DNA of 64,000 nt from Corbicula japonica (GCA_038501625.1 JAZAYU010000088.1:620001-684000), one strand, 5' to 3'. Positions 11,800-24,872 are shown, numbered from the stretch's first letter. Notes: a model not told the origin generated them from the sequence alone. Made by a program: numbers and translations.

Positions 11800-11801
<2 letters not shown>

Positions 11802-12730
11802 TTTAAAGGTGAAATATCAGCTAAAAATCGAATTTAAAAAAATCTAGTTTTTGTTATTTATATTTCAGGACCTTCTTTACACCCAAAATCACTAGTAAGG
11901 AGCAAATGTATATGCGAAAATTGATGAAAATTAAATCTTTAGATACAGGAATGAAGTAATGTTCAGTACTTAATATCATATATTTAGTATTCTGAGACAA
12001 ATTTTCAACCGTTAAAAATGAATGGTAAAAAAGTTATTTGATGTGTATTTATGTCCATGTTTTCCACTTTTTTTCCAACCAAACTACACACGTTACTATG
12101 ATAATATACTAAATTAAAACAAATGTAATGATTTTATCTGAACAAGCAAAATCTGCAACAATTAACGTTATATTTTGAGAACACAACAACACCGTTGTGC
12201 AACTGATTATTATTGAAAATCAATATTATGACACTGCTAAACAGATACATGTATAATATTTTACGCATTTGTAATTTTATGCATTTGCTTTCGTTATTGT
12301 TTTTTTCCTTTTATGAGAAAAAAAAACAAAGGAATCTTGAAAGTGGAAAAACTAACTGGAAAGATATTACTTAATTTATGTCAAAGTGATAGTTTACATG
12401 AACATGTATTTTTATCTCGATTAACCGAGCTAAATTTCAATAATATAATTGGGGTTAGTAAAATATATTTTAACAAAGAATCGAAAGAATCTCTCCTTAT
12501 AACTTTCTTACTAGTATCAAAGTATGGAGTTGAAGTATTTGCTAATCTAAGTATGTTGTGGCCTTTCGTGAAAAAATAACTTTCGGGTCTTTGGGAACTT
12601 CGAAAAAGACTTACATCGTGTCTACTTTCGGTTACAAAGACAAAAACATTTTGTTGTATTCTTAAGGTTTTGAGAGATGAACGTTACTAATTGTAGGCAA
12701 GTGTTTATGCGATATTTGGACACAAGAAAC
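11800..12730. other. No feature recognised
   Basis: AT-rich. An 88-codon frame at 12313-12579 has no recognised motif and no supporting context. Confidence 0.5.
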
Positions 12731-12846
12731 TAAAATTGGAGACCAGCCTCAAATCTCAAGCATCGGAGACCAGTCACCATTTAAGCCTATTAGATGCTTG
12801 AGATTTATGACTGTTCTCCAGATTTAATTTTATTATCTTGGGCACA
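12731..12846. repeat. CCAAT-family foldback element, decayed copy
   Basis: Arms GGAGACCAGCCTCAAATCTC and its degraded mirror, then TTATCTTGGGCACAG. The central CCAAT box is lost. Confidence 0.75.
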
Positions 12847-13988
12847 GAATTGTTTTTGCAATTTCATAGTCCTGATTCAAACTGTATTTCCCTTGTGTGT
12901 GTGTGATTTTTGGGAAAATTAAGTATTCTTTCATACAACTTGGGCATCCTAACGTAAATCAAGTCTCAGTTCACTGCATTTCTCCCCTTCTTTTTAACTG
13001 GAACTTGCGGCGAGTGTTAATGTCGGGTTTTTAAATGATACAGCAAAACGATTCAACATTTAAACGGAGAGTAGACATGGGAATCTTTTTCAAATTTCTT
13101 ACAAATGGCCTTTGATTTGAGTATTATCCCAACAATTTATTTTTGTTGGATTTGGAAATGTTACTTTTGCTAAAATCATCTTAAGTATTGTGAATGGGTG
13201 CAACTGTTTTTTACATATAAAATTAAAGTGTGTTTATCTTTCGAACAGTATGGTATTCTAAATATTTGCAGCATTTGACACAGAGTAGTGTGGTATGGTC
13301 TAGTATGGTCTAATTTTAAATTTGAAAATAACTTTCTAAGGCAAACTTCAAAGTTTATGCATAATCCAACACAAGGGAGCAAGTTTGCAACCCATTAATT
13401 AACGAGTTGTCATGGAACTTTACCGATTTAGCAAAATACAGCGGCTGGTATTTAACTAGCTATGAACAAACCTTGCCATAATTCAGTCGTAAATTTTTGA
13501 ATATTTTTCAGACTCCAAGAAGTACTAGATTTTTGTTTAAAACCTTAAAATTCTGCTAGAAAAATATCTAGTGTATATTATATAGCCACATGATACGATT
13601 TTATTTTTTAATTGAGGAATTCCACTAAAATCCCTCTGGATCCGCACATGATCCTTATTTAAATAAACACATATTGAGATTCCGCATCGCAAGGCGCCTT
13701 ACACTGGATGATATTGTTTTTTTTTAACATATGTACTTACAATAAGTAACTAAAATCATTGGAGTGCATCTTACAGTGTCAATTGAATTTTCCCATGTCT
13801 CGCATCAATTTTCATATATAACATAAACAGTTACTTCCCTAATTCCAGGCCCACATATAAGCTAACGATTTGGAGGCTATTCTGTATTGATGTGATGTAT
13901 TTTATCATTTGTTCGAGCCTAACCTGTTGTATGACAGGTTTCTGTGTCGCGGTACGAATCGAGCCACAATCCTGGGGAAGATGTGTAA
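12847..13988. other. No feature recognised
   Basis: AT-rich DNA without supportable exons or long repeats. Confidence 0.5.
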
Positions 13989-14065
13989 GCAGCCCGGATT
14001 GCTCGGTCGGGAGATCACTCTCCCAGTTTGAGAGGGGTCCAGGGTTCGAGTCCCAGTCTGGCTGC
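13989..14065 (+). repeat. tRNA-like SINE head or tRNA pseudogene
   Basis: GCAGCC at the start pairs with GGCTGC at the end as an acceptor stem. ATTGCTCGGTCGG matches a pol III A box and GGTTCGAGTCC is an exact B box. CTCTC/GAGAG form an anticodon-like stem with loop CCAGTTT. Position 33 of the loop is C instead of T, and one T-stem pair is mismatched, so a functional tRNA is unlikely. Flanking GTAAGC and GCTTAC extend the stem. Minus-strand frames with DWDSNPGPLSNWESD and similar strings are translations of this element. Confidence 0.75.
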
Positions 14066-14634
14066 ATATCTGCTTACCCTGTGACATCCGTACTTCCGAT
14101 GAAAACTACTGAATATAACTTTATCCAGAAAAACACTTCAAAAAGCGATCCAACAAAGTTTCGTCATCAACTATCACTAAAGTTTCAGGCGCATTCTTGT
14201 GATGTTACACATATGTTCTTTTGTTGATATATTTGAAAGAATTTCCAGCAATAACAATAGAATTCACGAGACCAGTTTGATCCATGCAGGTTGACAAGTA
14301 TAGAATAGACAATGAGTGGAGTGGTCTATCCCACTTAGATCACATGACTGCAAAACCCCGAAATTCTCGTGCACAAAGCGATGTATCCCCCAAACTTTAC
14401 AAGCCGTTACACAAACTTCTGTCATTCACTATTCGTGTATAAAAGGAGCCACATGTATTTAGTGAGTAATTTTGTAATTTTGTTGTAAATTTAGTCAGTC
14501 CTTTAATCATATTAAAAAAACTTAAGTTGTTTTAAAGTAATTGTTATATTTTTGTCATTCATTAAAACATAAAATGTTTGTGTGTTTTAATGAAAAGTTT
14601 GCCCTTTCAACACACAATTTGAAATTTCATAAGA

Positions 14635-14705
14635 TAACAACAACAACATCCACAGCAGCAAAAACAACATCATCATCAGCAGTAGCAACAACAGTAATAA
14701 TATCC
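14635..14705. repeat. Degenerate CAA/CAG/CAT-type simple repeat
   Basis: A short run of mixed ACA, CAG and CAT triplets. Confidence 0.7.
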
Positions 14706-14761
14706 TTTAACATTGAGCCTGGTCACGCATCAGGACGAAACTATTGCTTTAAATATCTGTG

Positions 14762-14855
14762 CCCAAAGTTATAAAACTGAGCAGTCGCCATTTCAGCAAA
14801 TCAGATGCTTGAGATTTGAGACTGATTTCCAAACTCATTTTTTATAACCTTCAAC
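14762..14855. repeat. CCAAT-family foldback element, one arm deleted
   Basis: It starts CCCAAAGTTATAAAACTGAG like the full copies but then jumps to the middle (CAGTCGCCATTTCAG). Most of the left arm is missing; the right arm is intact to TTTTATAACC. Confidence 0.85.
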
Positions 14856-15659
14856 CCAAATTTTCGAATATCAAAACCGCTTAACGCATTGAGTATTAAT
14901 GTAATATTCTTACGCAGTCAACGTGCGAGCAAAATTATTTAAAGCAAAAGTTCATAAAGGGTTACTAACGCAGTAAGTCACTCAGAACATATCATAAAAT
15001 GACAATAAAACTGATTGGTTTAAAATTTTGGCGAAATTCGCTTCTTATAGTCATAATAAACATTTATAGGCATAATAAAGTGGTAGAATAGTAACCGTAA
15101 CTGACTCTTTACTGAGACATTAAAACATTCCAACCTGAACTGTGAGATGGCAGTTTATATGGCTTAAAAGAAAAGAAAAAAACTTCGTTGCTAGAAATAA
15201 ATTGCCATGGTGTATGACAATTAAGTTTTATCTTAAATTTTTTTCACCTTTAAACTTTAACCAACAAATATGCCGAGATGTGTATTGCTAAGATCTGCCT
15301 TGAGCCAAATATATCTCAAGGAAACTGTTTATCAAATCTCTGGTCAATTGAACTGGTATGTCAAGGGTGGATTCAGATGGGGTTCAGTGTTGTCATTTCT
15401 GGGCAGCAGTATTCATGGGGATATTGACCAGAAATGGGAAATGCTTATCTCGCTACTATAAGACAGCACAAAACGCTGGAGCGGATCCAGAGGGGTTTCA
15501 GTTGGGTTGCTTGGACCCCCTCTCTGGGCAGCAATATTTAACTTTCATGGGGAATTTGGTCAGAAAGTTGGAAATTATCATGTAACTACCCTAAGACAGG
15601 GGGTCTGGAGATCTTGCATTCCTCCTGCAAGACATGTACAAACAGCAAGTGTTAGCCTG
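14856..15659. other. No gene; short internal duplication
   Basis: Two diverged versions of a stretch containing TCTGGGCAGCA and a GGGATATTGACCAGAAA-like phrase lie at about 15362-15440 and 15480-15575. No coding support. Confidence 0.4.
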
Positions 15660-15806
15660 TGCCCAAAGTTATAAAACTGAGCATGAAAACCAGTCTCAAA
15701 TCTCAAGCATCTGATTGGCTGAAATGGCGATCCGTCGCCATTTCAGCCAATCAGATGCTTGAGATTTGAGACTGGTTTCCAATCTCAGCTTTATAACCTT
15801 CAGACC
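15660..15806. repeat. CCAAT-bearing foldback element, full length
   Basis: A palindrome from GCCCAAAGTTATAAAACTGA to TTTATAACCTTCAGAC with both AGCCAATCAG boxes intact and a short central loop (GGCGATCCGTCGCC). Confidence 0.9.
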
Positions 15807-16096
15807 TGGAAATTTTTGCGTATTACGCAAGAATGGACCATAGAAACTTAAAATCAACCACCAGAATATAACAGATCTTTAATGTTAACATTAATAATTA
15901 ATTTATAATTAACATAAATAAATTGCATAACAAAATTTATGCAATTTGACTCTACCAAATATATATGAAATGGCAATACAAAAATGTTTTAAATACAGCA
16001 AAAGAAAAGAAATACATACAACAAAAATGATCAATAATAAAGAGTTGTTCTCGTCTCAGCCTGTTGGTTTGTTTGGAAAGCAATAAAAAGGTTAAT

Positions 16097-16757
16097 TTAA
16101 CCATTTACTCCATTGATAATTCTTATATCCCAAATGTAGCCAGTGAATATCTAGATCATCCTGCACATCCGTCAAGTCTCTACACTGTTTGTATTTTGTT
16201 GCTAATAATCTTATAAATCTGTAACTGACCAGTGTAAATCTTGGATCAGACTGCATGAATCTACACCGGTGCACATAAAAAAGACCCCCTTGAAAATGTA
16301 AATGCTGATCACAGATTTTTCAAAACTTTGAAAAAAAAACAAAACATTTATTGACAGATTAAATAAATAAAATAGACTTAAATTGATCTGCGAATATCCA
16401 TAATAAATAAAAATAAAATCAAACACGACTTTTGTATGCATGGAAAGTCCCCTAAGGAAGATCTAAATGCTAACACAAAACAAGTGACTTTCATGGTTCA
16501 ACATTTTTTTGATTTCACATGTAGAAGACATGTTGTCCATGAGTGATTATTGTAGATCCAGATCAGCTGGCACATCCATGCTATCTCATCAGGTTCTACG
16601 CTGTTTGCTTTTTTATGAATTAGGTTATTTCTGACCAAGAATCACACAGTATAGATCCTGATCAGATGGCATGGATGTACTGGTTGATGTGGATCTACAC
16701 TGGATTCACATGTGATCAAACCATATAATTATTTGGAGTAAAGGGTAAAGCATCTAA
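16097..16757. repeat. Two degenerate copies of the TTAA hairpin MITE
   Basis: Worn copies at about 16097-16290 and 16545-16757 carry GATCCAGATCAGCTGGCACA and GATCCTGATCAGATGGCA hairpin arms. The second ends GGAGTAAAGGG. They are the leftmost members of the family described at 51615-51862. Confidence 0.7.
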
Positions 16758-16786
16758 ATTGAAAAATTCTTGAATAATGTAACATT

Positions 16787-17359
16787 TTAAGAGGTCGCAG
16801 ACATTGCAAATGCCGAAAACAGGCTAAAATTTCAAAAAATGAATTTTGGGGGAAATACTTATTGCCACCTAGATTTTAGTAAATAAATGTATTTAGCTAT
16901 GGATGTAGTAAATGTTTGCAAGCTCAATTTAGTCTAATTCATGTTCTAATTACCAAGCACATACTAAAACAATGAAAACTTACTTCCTACTTTCACTTTC
17001 TACTTTCACTTTGAACCAGGAAGTAAGATTTCCTTGAATTTCTTGAAGACCCTAACATTATTTTGACGAATTGGCACAAAACATTGTAGACCAGCATATA
17101 CTTATTTCAGGTATGAGTTGCTTTGGTATATTGTTCATGAATTTCAGAGTTCTCATGCAAATGGTTTTTCTTTTGTTTTAGTATGTGCTTGGTAATTAGA
17201 ACATGAATTAGACTAAATTGACCTTGCAAACATTTACTACATCCATAGCTAAATACATTTAATAACTAAAATCTAGGTGGCAATAAGTATTTCCCCCAAA
17301 ATTCATTTTTTTGAAATTTTAGCCTGTTTTTGCCATTTGCAATGTTTGTGATACCTTAA
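16787..17359. repeat. 573-bp foldback element with about 180-bp terminal inverted repeats
   Basis: The left arm begins GAGGTCGCAGACATTGCAAA and contains TTATTGCCACCTAGATTTTA and TTACCAAGCACATACTAAAA. The same phrases return in inverse order at 17172-17355. TTAA flanks both ends, so it may also be a TTAA-targeting MITE. A second copy lies at 44227-44676. Confidence 0.88.
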
Positions 17360-17947
17360 TTGTTTGTTTTTTTCTAATTTAACATAAACATTGAAAATTT
17401 AAATTCCCACAGGTAGATCAAACTCAAGCAATATTGTTTTAGATCATGTGTCACTGGTTTACTGATGTGTGTTATGAACACAGAACATAATATTCAACAT
17501 TTATAGTGAGCAAAATAAACTTTTCCTAGAGTTTTACACCAGGTCTGCTACATGTAAACAGAAACCATCTCTTATTTAAACTTTCCTAATCATGTTTACA
17601 TTAAGCCAATAACTATAAACACACAAAGTTTAACATGTAATGATTATGCATTAAATTTTCTGATCCCCATACCAGTATAAGACCAGAATAAGACCTCATA
17701 TATTACAGCAAGAACTAAAAAGTGACTTTTTTTCCCAATTTTGGGATTTTTTGGTCTTATTTCCCAGGTGAAAAAGAACAGACAGTAAAATGTTTAAATA
17801 AAAACAATTTCTAAAAATATTTGATTGAGTTCATGTGATCCACTATTAATAAGTGTAACTCATGTTAAATGATTGGTTAAAATTTGAACAATAACAGTAC
17901 AATCAATACATAACTGCAAACAATTTCATAATATTCTACTTCAAAAA
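17360..17947. other. Presumed 3' flank/UTR of the minus-strand RNF26-like gene
   Basis: AT-rich, with no independent feature. Any 3' UTR of the neighbouring gene would lie here. Confidence 0.4.
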
Positions 17948-18808
17948 TTACAGATAAATATTTCTGTATTCCAAGATAGATCTTTGGCAAATGGGACACC
18001 GATGGTTTCCTAGCATTATATTCCTTGTACACTCCTCACACATATTTGTATGTCCACATGGAAACACAGCAGTTCTTCTTTCCCGCTCAAAGCAAACAGC
18101 GCACATTTTGATATCTTGAGCAAAATTGTGATCTACTCTCACATAATCCTGGTACACATTGTTACCAGTGTCACCATTCACATTTTCAGAGTTATCATTG
18201 ATATCTGGAAGCGCTGGATAAAGCCTGTTCACAGGTCTGGGTTGCTCTCTATTTCTTACATGTTCTCTATTCCCATGTCTACCATTGAAAACACCTTCTT
18301 GATTACCATCTTGCATATTGTGATCATTCATATTGGTATAGTCATCATACTCTTGGTTTACATCATCATTTCGATCAGGATTCATATCTACGTTATTTCC
18401 CTGGAAAAAGTTTCGAATTCTGTCAGAGAACAAATACAGCTGTACAAGAAACAAACTGTAGCAATAGATAATCCATTCCATGTAAGGCCGAATGGTGTTC
18501 CATAAATCCACAAACATTTGATTAAAATCAAAGTGAAAATCATGTTGTAAACTGTTGAAGAGATTGTGACATCCTTGCCTCAGTATGGGCGCTGCATAGA
18601 TACAGAAGTGCACAAAAGCATTTAAGATTTCAAATAGTGCACATACAACATATATGAGCACCTCCAACCAGAACTGGACAAGTGAAATCAAAACTTCACA
18701 TGTAAATGGGAACAGATCCACAGCCAATTTTCCAAATACACACAGCACCGCTGAACCGAAGACTAAAGTACAAGCACCAACTATGATAATAATCATTAGA
18801 ATGATCAT
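17948..18808 (-). CDS. RNF26-like membrane RING E3 ubiquitin ligase, intronless (paralogue A)
   Basis: A complete 286-residue frame. The N-terminal half is very hydrophobic, with several likely membrane helices between residues 1 and about 130 (MIILMIIIIVGACTLVFGSA at the start). A polar Asn/Asp-rich linker follows at about 135-225. The C-terminus is a C3HC4 RING at 236-274: CAVC, PCGH, C-x2-C and CPIC. The chain ends five residues after LEY, at NIYL, close to the NVYL-type tail of RNF26 proteins. RNF26 is an ER-membrane E3 ligase that in vertebrates positions endosomes and tunes STING stability. It is shorter than vertebrate RNF26 (about 430 aa) and than paralogue B. ER location and E3 activity are inferred from the layout; the substrate is unknown. 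The start is the first Met and opens a plausible membrane helix. Confidence 0.92.
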   Translation of the reverse strand: MIILMIIIIVGACTLVFGSAVLCVFGKLAVDLFPFTCEVLISLVQFWLEVLIYVVCALFEILNAFVHFCIYAAPILRQGCHNLFNSLQHDFHFDFNQMFVDLWNTIRPYMEWIIYCYSLFLVQLYLFSDRIRNFFQGNNVDMNPDRNDDVNQEYDDYTNMNDHNMQDGNQEGVFNGRHGNREHVRNREQPRPVNRLYPALPDINDNSENVNGDTGNNVYQDYVRVDHNFAQDIKMCAVCFERERRTAVFPCGHTNMCEECTRNIMLGNHRCPICQRSILEYRNIYL

Positions 18809-19048
18809 TTTGCTTGATCAACTTCTATAACCATAGTCAATGATGTTGCACAATTTTTTTCAATGTGGTAGACAACATTTTATGTAGTCTTGTGTGATAT
18901 TGAACTAAATTTGTAGCATTTTCAAAATTAGTAGACTTTTAAAATTTTAAAATGTAGTTTCGTCAGTTTCAGTTGTCTTATTCGGCAATATTCGATTGGA
19001 TAAATTTTATGGCTAATAATAACCATGACAGTTGATGTTTTGTTATGG

Positions 19049-19072
19049 TATTATTGTTGTTGTTGTTGTTGT
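19049..19072. repeat. (TTG)n microsatellite
   Basis: Seven to eight TTG units. Confidence 0.9.
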
Positions 19073-22000
19073 TAAAGTGGCAAAATAAAGAGGAAGAATT
19101 ATTTAAACGAAAATATTCGTACGTTTGCGTAGCGCTCTTGACACATCCCACGTTGAGTTGTGTTTATGTTCAATGTCAATGTTACAAAACCGAATGTGAT
19201 TGTTGATAACCTAAAGAATCCGTATCTAAACAAGAAAAGTATACATGAATTTTATATGAGAACGACATTTGATGGAAATGAAAAAATAATACATCAGTTT
19301 TTCAATTTATGTAAAATGTAAATAAAACAATTCAAAAATAATATTGTTTTCAAAGTATATCGTTTTAATCGCATGAAACTTAAAATATAATTCAAAAAAA
19401 TCTTCATCCTACAATAAATTTGTAAATAAATTTGTTAAGCACAAGTGAACAGTACCGAGTTTCAATTTGTGAAGTACATGTATAAGCTTCGAATAGGTAT
19501 AAGAGATTTTTTGAAAAAGGGTCTCATCCCCTCTTGGGAACGTTCTTATTCCACTTTCAGGCTTATCCAATGCTATACTTAACTAAATTAACATGACGAG
19601 CTACTCATTTTAATTTAGAAAATAACGATAAACAAATGAATATAGCTATAATATTTGAACGGATTAAGTCGGTTTTACTTTAACTGTGCCTGTCATTTCA
19701 TATATCCAAGGTAACACTGTTAGAAATTTGTTGGAAAAGAAATCTGCACTGATTTTCAAAATATTCAGATCGTAGAACTGGTTTATTTTAAGACATGCAT
19801 TAAAATATTAAATATAATTAGACAAACATTTAGAATCTGTTATCTACCTTGAATGGCCTGAATTTATTTTTAGCAATAAATCTAAAGATAGCTTCTTCTT
19901 CCGGTAATATGCTGGGCCCTCTCTGGAGCATCGTCGCATATGTGAACTATGAACAATTTGGTTGTGAGGCGAACAAGTGCACATATAAAAACCGATAAAA
20001 TCAGGGGTCTGTACATAGCTAGTGGATTGCAGAGAGCCCTGACTTGAAGGTTTTCAAAGTCTGAGCTGACCAGTATGATTCTTTCTTCAAACCGTTAAGA
20101 AAATAACAAAGACCAATAATTAGTTGGTTTCCGCTTTCTACAGAAGGGACGTTAAAAAAGTTTTTTAATTCTTGCAATTATATGTTTTTGAATGAAATAC
20201 CAATTCTTTAACTTATTACGTTCATCTATTCTGACCCAAAAGAGATTTTAGGGTTCCTAAGAAAGAACTTTAAACATTATTTTTGTGAAATTATATATAT
20301 TTTTTGTTGTAACTTTAGAGACTTAAGTTTTAGCAATTAAAAGTAATCTTTGAGGATTTTTTGTTAAAGAATTGTTATTTTTAAATCAAATTAGATATTT
20401 TACGGCAGTAAGTAAATATAAGTTATTTCTTTTATTAATTATAAGGCTCAATGATCCAGTCAGTGTCATTAGGAAAGGTGTGGATTTAATCAACCTTGTC
20501 ATAAGCGAAGTTGTTAATGGTTTTATATTTAACAATATTTGAAATGACATTAGTCTCAATAACTCGACACCAAGAACAGACCCATTTTACAAACTGACTT
20601 TTTATAGATGTCTGTCCTTTACAGTTAGGATCAAAATTGCGGTGGAAATCGAATTGCTTTAAATTCCCGTTTTTTCACTGCCTCTTGAAAATTTCAGCAC
20701 ATCTATCACATGTTCGTTTGTTGTTATAAAACATATATAGTCTCTAAAGTATCAATAAAATAAAAAAATATTCCGCAAATAAAACTTTTAACCTTACTAT
20801 TTTTTATGCCGTTTGCATGTTGATTTTAAGGTGATAAGCAATGAAAGCGTCCCTTTTAAAATCCGATAATCTACAGTCAGGTAGACTTTTAGCGATGAAA
20901 CATAATAACTGTTGACATGTGTGGAGGTTTATAAGGTGGTTTTTTTTCATTATAAACGAACACGTTTCTTAAAAAGTATCACATGTATTGATTCTAACTG
21001 GAATAAGCTTTTCAGGTATGTAATTTTTTAAAAGACATATAAGGTTAAAAACTATTTGAAGCCGTCAAATGTTGTAATGTTGCGCATAATTAGTTGTGCT
21101 AAAATGACATTAACTTTTTATACCACTGTTGAAGATAAAAGCTAGAGAACTACCTGAATATTTTTTACTGGGACTACAACTAATTTTTATCAAATGACTT
21201 AAAAAATTGTAATAATAGAAGGAACAAACCCTGTAGATCAATATCAGTTTGTATGAAGTGTAAGTGAAGAATGCAGATAAATATGTAAGTAATGGAGTAT
21301 ATGATCATATGTTTTATATATAGCATTAAGAGTAATTTAGAATTAAAGAGGAATTTGAAACTAAAGCAAGATGTATAGTTCCAACAACCGGTTTGAGAGC
21401 AAATCAAAATATTTACTCATGTATCAAGCTTTCAACCTTCAAATGGTGGAATTTATAAGAACACTTATTAAATGTACGGAGACTTTTTATTTACAGCCGA
21501 CACACAGCACACAAAACGCTACTGCGGTATTAAAGTGAGAACTAGGAACTTTGAAAGTTAACACATTCTAAGCGTTTAGATAACAAATCTTGTGAAACAA
21601 TCGTAACTATCGTTTTTAACTTTCTGTCTTACAGTCATTTGGGTTTGTGGGGACTGTAGACTCTTTCTCCGTCGTTATCAGAAAATAAACGACTGTTGTA
21701 AACCAAAAACTAGAGTCCTCTGATTGGCTGCTGGATGATGTCACACGTTCTTTCTGTATCTATTTTAAAATTTTCTCCCCAGCTTCTTATCAACTAGGTT
21801 TATTGCTCATCACAATAATTCATGATAAAACTTGACATGGATAAAGAGTAAATATGCACCATTTGTGATAAAAAAAGAAGAGGTACAGCTTATACTTTAT
21901 TAAACCAGCAACTAGAAGGTGTTTACAACAGCGCACTGAACGACATGATATGGCAAACATTGTGCAGCATTTGTGCAACTCGAAGGTTTAAGATATCGTA

Positions 22001-22589
22001 GTATTGTAAACATATGTATGGCAATAAATTAGTGGCCGACAATGAAGTGGCATCAAATTGCTATCAGCAACCCTGTTGGGATAATGGTAAACATGCATCT
22101 TGTAATATGACTCCAAGTTAATCTCCAGCAGGATGTACTTGTAAGCGTGGGGAATATACAGCCTATTTTAAACCTCAAGGAAAGATAACTTAAGCTCGCT
22201 TAGGATTCTCTGGCGACTATAATCGCCAGACAAAATTGGTTTACTACTGTCTGCTTGTCTGATGAAATACAGACATGCGCAGTGAAACAGTCAATGGGGA
22301 CTGATGAAATTCAATAGTGGCACGGTACCCGCTTTAATACGAGATACGTGTTCGTAGTCAGAAGCAATCGTCCGAAGACACTGACGTGTGACTTAGAAAA
22401 ATAAATAAAGAAAAAGAGGACAATTAAGCGTCTTTAAAATTAAATTCAAACAGTGTTTGTATGCAGCAATTACGAATTACTGAACTGCATAAGAACAGAG
22501 AATATGAATTTTATGAAATGGTTTGTATTTTTGAAATAGTCAAGTTTTTTTTCTTCCTGCTGAAAACCATATCTCCTCAAATTTTTTAT
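19073..22589. other. Intergenic DNA between the RNF26-like pair; no gene seen
   Basis: AT-rich. It presumably holds the promoter of the minus-strand RNF26-like gene at its left edge. A TATAAAAA at about 19984-19991 is followed by no recognisable exon. No repeat longer than simple tracts was identified with confidence. Confidence 0.4.
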
Positions 22590-23142
22590 TAAGACATCAT
22601 CTTCAAAACAACTAGTTTTGAACCACATCTGTATTTACACCTTATATTAATTGCAACATTTCTGTTGAAACTGCACAAAACACTAATCAAACTAAAGCTG
22701 TCAAGTTTCTTCGTCCTCCCATCCAAGTTGACTGACCATTGCTGTGACACATCCTTGGGTCCTGTCTGTGTTATTGTTGACAACATATCTGGCTGCACGG
22801 CGCTGGACTTTGTCAAGGCAGTTGACATCTTCTGCTTTGTATGGGTCCCAGGAAGCTGCAGAATATTCCATGGTAGGTCGGACCATTGATATTTAGGTCG
22901 TTTCACTGACGGCTTTACTGCAACCTCTTGGGTTACTACAGAGCAATCCTAGGGTATGGGACGCCTTGGCTGCTGTTGCCTGTGTGTGCTTTTCCCATCG
23001 AAGCTCGTCACTGAGGGTGACGCCAAGGTATTTTGCCGCATTGGTAACTCGGAGGAACTGATCATGTAGATACTAGTAGCTAGTCTGCTGGCATTGGCGT
23101 TTCCCTGTTGTAATCCTCAGCACAGTGCATTTTTCAGGTGTC
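22590..23142 (-). pseudogene. LINE reverse-transcriptase C-terminal relic (CR1/jockey-like)
   Basis: Read on the minus strand, the sequence gives TPEKCTVLRITTGKRQC, then AAKYLGVTLSDELRWEKHT, then stops, and then MVRPTMEYSAASWDPYK and LDKVQRRAARYVVNN. These are the classic motifs after the catalytic palm of CR1/jockey-type LINE reverse transcriptases. At least two in-frame stops break it and the catalytic YADD region is absent. On the other side the relic stops at a hAT-like insertion (23156-24080). Confidence 0.85.
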
Positions 23143-23155
23143 AACACTTTCTATG

Positions 23156-24080
23156 CAGGGGTGCCATTTGACCCGGAAGCTCGGGTTTTGACCCAGGAGA
23201 TTTATAAAATACCCCAAATCGACTCGTCGTAAATCTAGAGCATGCGTCATCATGACCCGGAGCAAATTGGACCTGTGTGTCAATCAAATCAAAAGTAACA
23301 TCGAAATCCCGCCAAACGCAATCACAACTGGCCAATTGTAAACGCTGATTTACCAATAAACAGTCTCGCTTACTGAAACGTTACAACACACCTGTGGTTA
23401 GAAAGTTAATTGCTGGGTAAACAAATTATCAATCATTCACATGTGCCTGTATATTATGATCACTGATGATGGGACAATAATAGAAACATGAAAGGTTAAT
23501 TGGTTTAATCAAATTTGTTGAGTAATGAAAGGATTATCGGCGAGTTAGATAATCAAACGTTTTCGAATAACTGCGTGAACAGTAAATGGATCTTTTGTCT
23601 TTGAGATCGTAATTGTACACATGGAATCATGGCAATGTTCTGTAGTTTGTGTAGAAATGGTAAAAAGAAAAACACATTTGCAACTAGCACAAACTTTCAA
23701 CAGGCATGCTAAAGCTAACCCCGAACATTTTTTTGCTTGTTGTACCAGAGTGATGTGATTCTTGTCAGTTGTCAATCAGTAACGTGTGTTGTTATTTATT
23801 TTTGTGCATTTTGTTATTTGTCATATTGTTCAATATAATATGTGAAGGCTGGAAAACATTCTATGAATAAAGATTGTGTAAAATTGATTTTAACAGTATT
23901 GTTTTTGAGTATGAGATTTAAGCACCTATATAATTGAATAAGGAAAGTTTGCAGCAGTACATTTCGCACAGCATTGTTTAACGCATAATTATATGACCCC
24001 TGAAAATTTGAAAATGACCCTTGAAAATTTTGGCCCAAGGGTCATTGACCCTTGGCTTTCAGAGCCAATTGGAACCCCTG
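23156..24080. mobile_element. hAT-like non-autonomous DNA transposon, 925 bp
   Basis: The left end is CAGGGGTGCCATTTGACCC and the right end GAGCCAATTGGAACCCCTG, giving imperfect CAGGGG...CCCCTG inverted termini typical of hAT elements. No transposase frame is present. The expected 8-bp duplication is not clean (CTATG left, TTATG right). It sits against the LINE relic. Confidence 0.65.
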
Positions 24081-24872
24081 TTATGGTTTAAAACACTGAA
24101 TCTATGCCACATGGATACAATTTGCAATGTAAGGTTAGGAACGCTTCAACTTTTACAGTGATCAACATGTACTTTTGTTGTGATTTTGTAGGTGACAATC
24201 TGATTGGTTCAAAAGGTTGTTGATACATAAAAGCATTTTTTAGTGACTAGCCATCAAATCTTTATAGCATAGCAGTTTTCATGAAATGATTTTAATCAGA
24301 TGGTGCAATACATAAAGCTTTATACCAAGAAACAAACTGTGTAGATCTAGATCAGACTTCATCTATGTGCAGGCTGATTCGGATATACACTTTATCACCC
24401 ATTTGATTAAAATTGTGTCATTAAATAAACAAGCATTTTAAGATGTCGTTTTGGCCATGACTTAATTTGGAAACATAATACAATAATATGAATTTTTAAT
24501 TTCAGTGTGGCCCAAAACTATGTAGGTTGATGGATGAAGTATAGAAATGGTTCATACATATAGACAGAGACACATCTTTGATGGTAGTTGGAAAGACAAA
24601 TATTCCTAAATTGAACATTAGCACATCTATTAAAAAGTGATGAACTGGGATGATTAGTCAGAAAAAGTGATCTTGTTGAACGTTTTTGAGGTATGGAAAT
24701 AAAATAACAACTGAAGTTTGAATTCTGCAAGATTTAGTTATTAGTTTATGAAACCATACATATGCGACACACATATCACTACATGCTGCTTGGGGGTTTC
24801 TGTGAAGTGAAGTTAAGACAATAAAAAGTTATCTGAGTTTACTTCCAACTTCATTTTAAAACAGTGATTATA
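24081..24872. promoter_or_regulatory. Upstream region of RNF26-like paralogue B
   Basis: It carries a degenerate hairpin-MITE fragment at about 24330-24400. Just before the start codon, CTTCCAACTTCATTTTAAAACAG (24843-24863 region) resembles a 3' splice site, so a 5' UTR intron is possible. No TATA box could be assigned. Confidence 0.35.

Noticed and set aside
13831..14087. Peptides such as DSNPGPLSNWESD and SQTGTRTLDPSQTG.
   Set aside because: They come from the tRNA-like SINE head on the opposite strand.
14437..14447. TATAAAAGG box that looks like a core promoter.
   Set aside because: No exon or open frame with support follows; chance occurrence in AT-rich DNA is likely.
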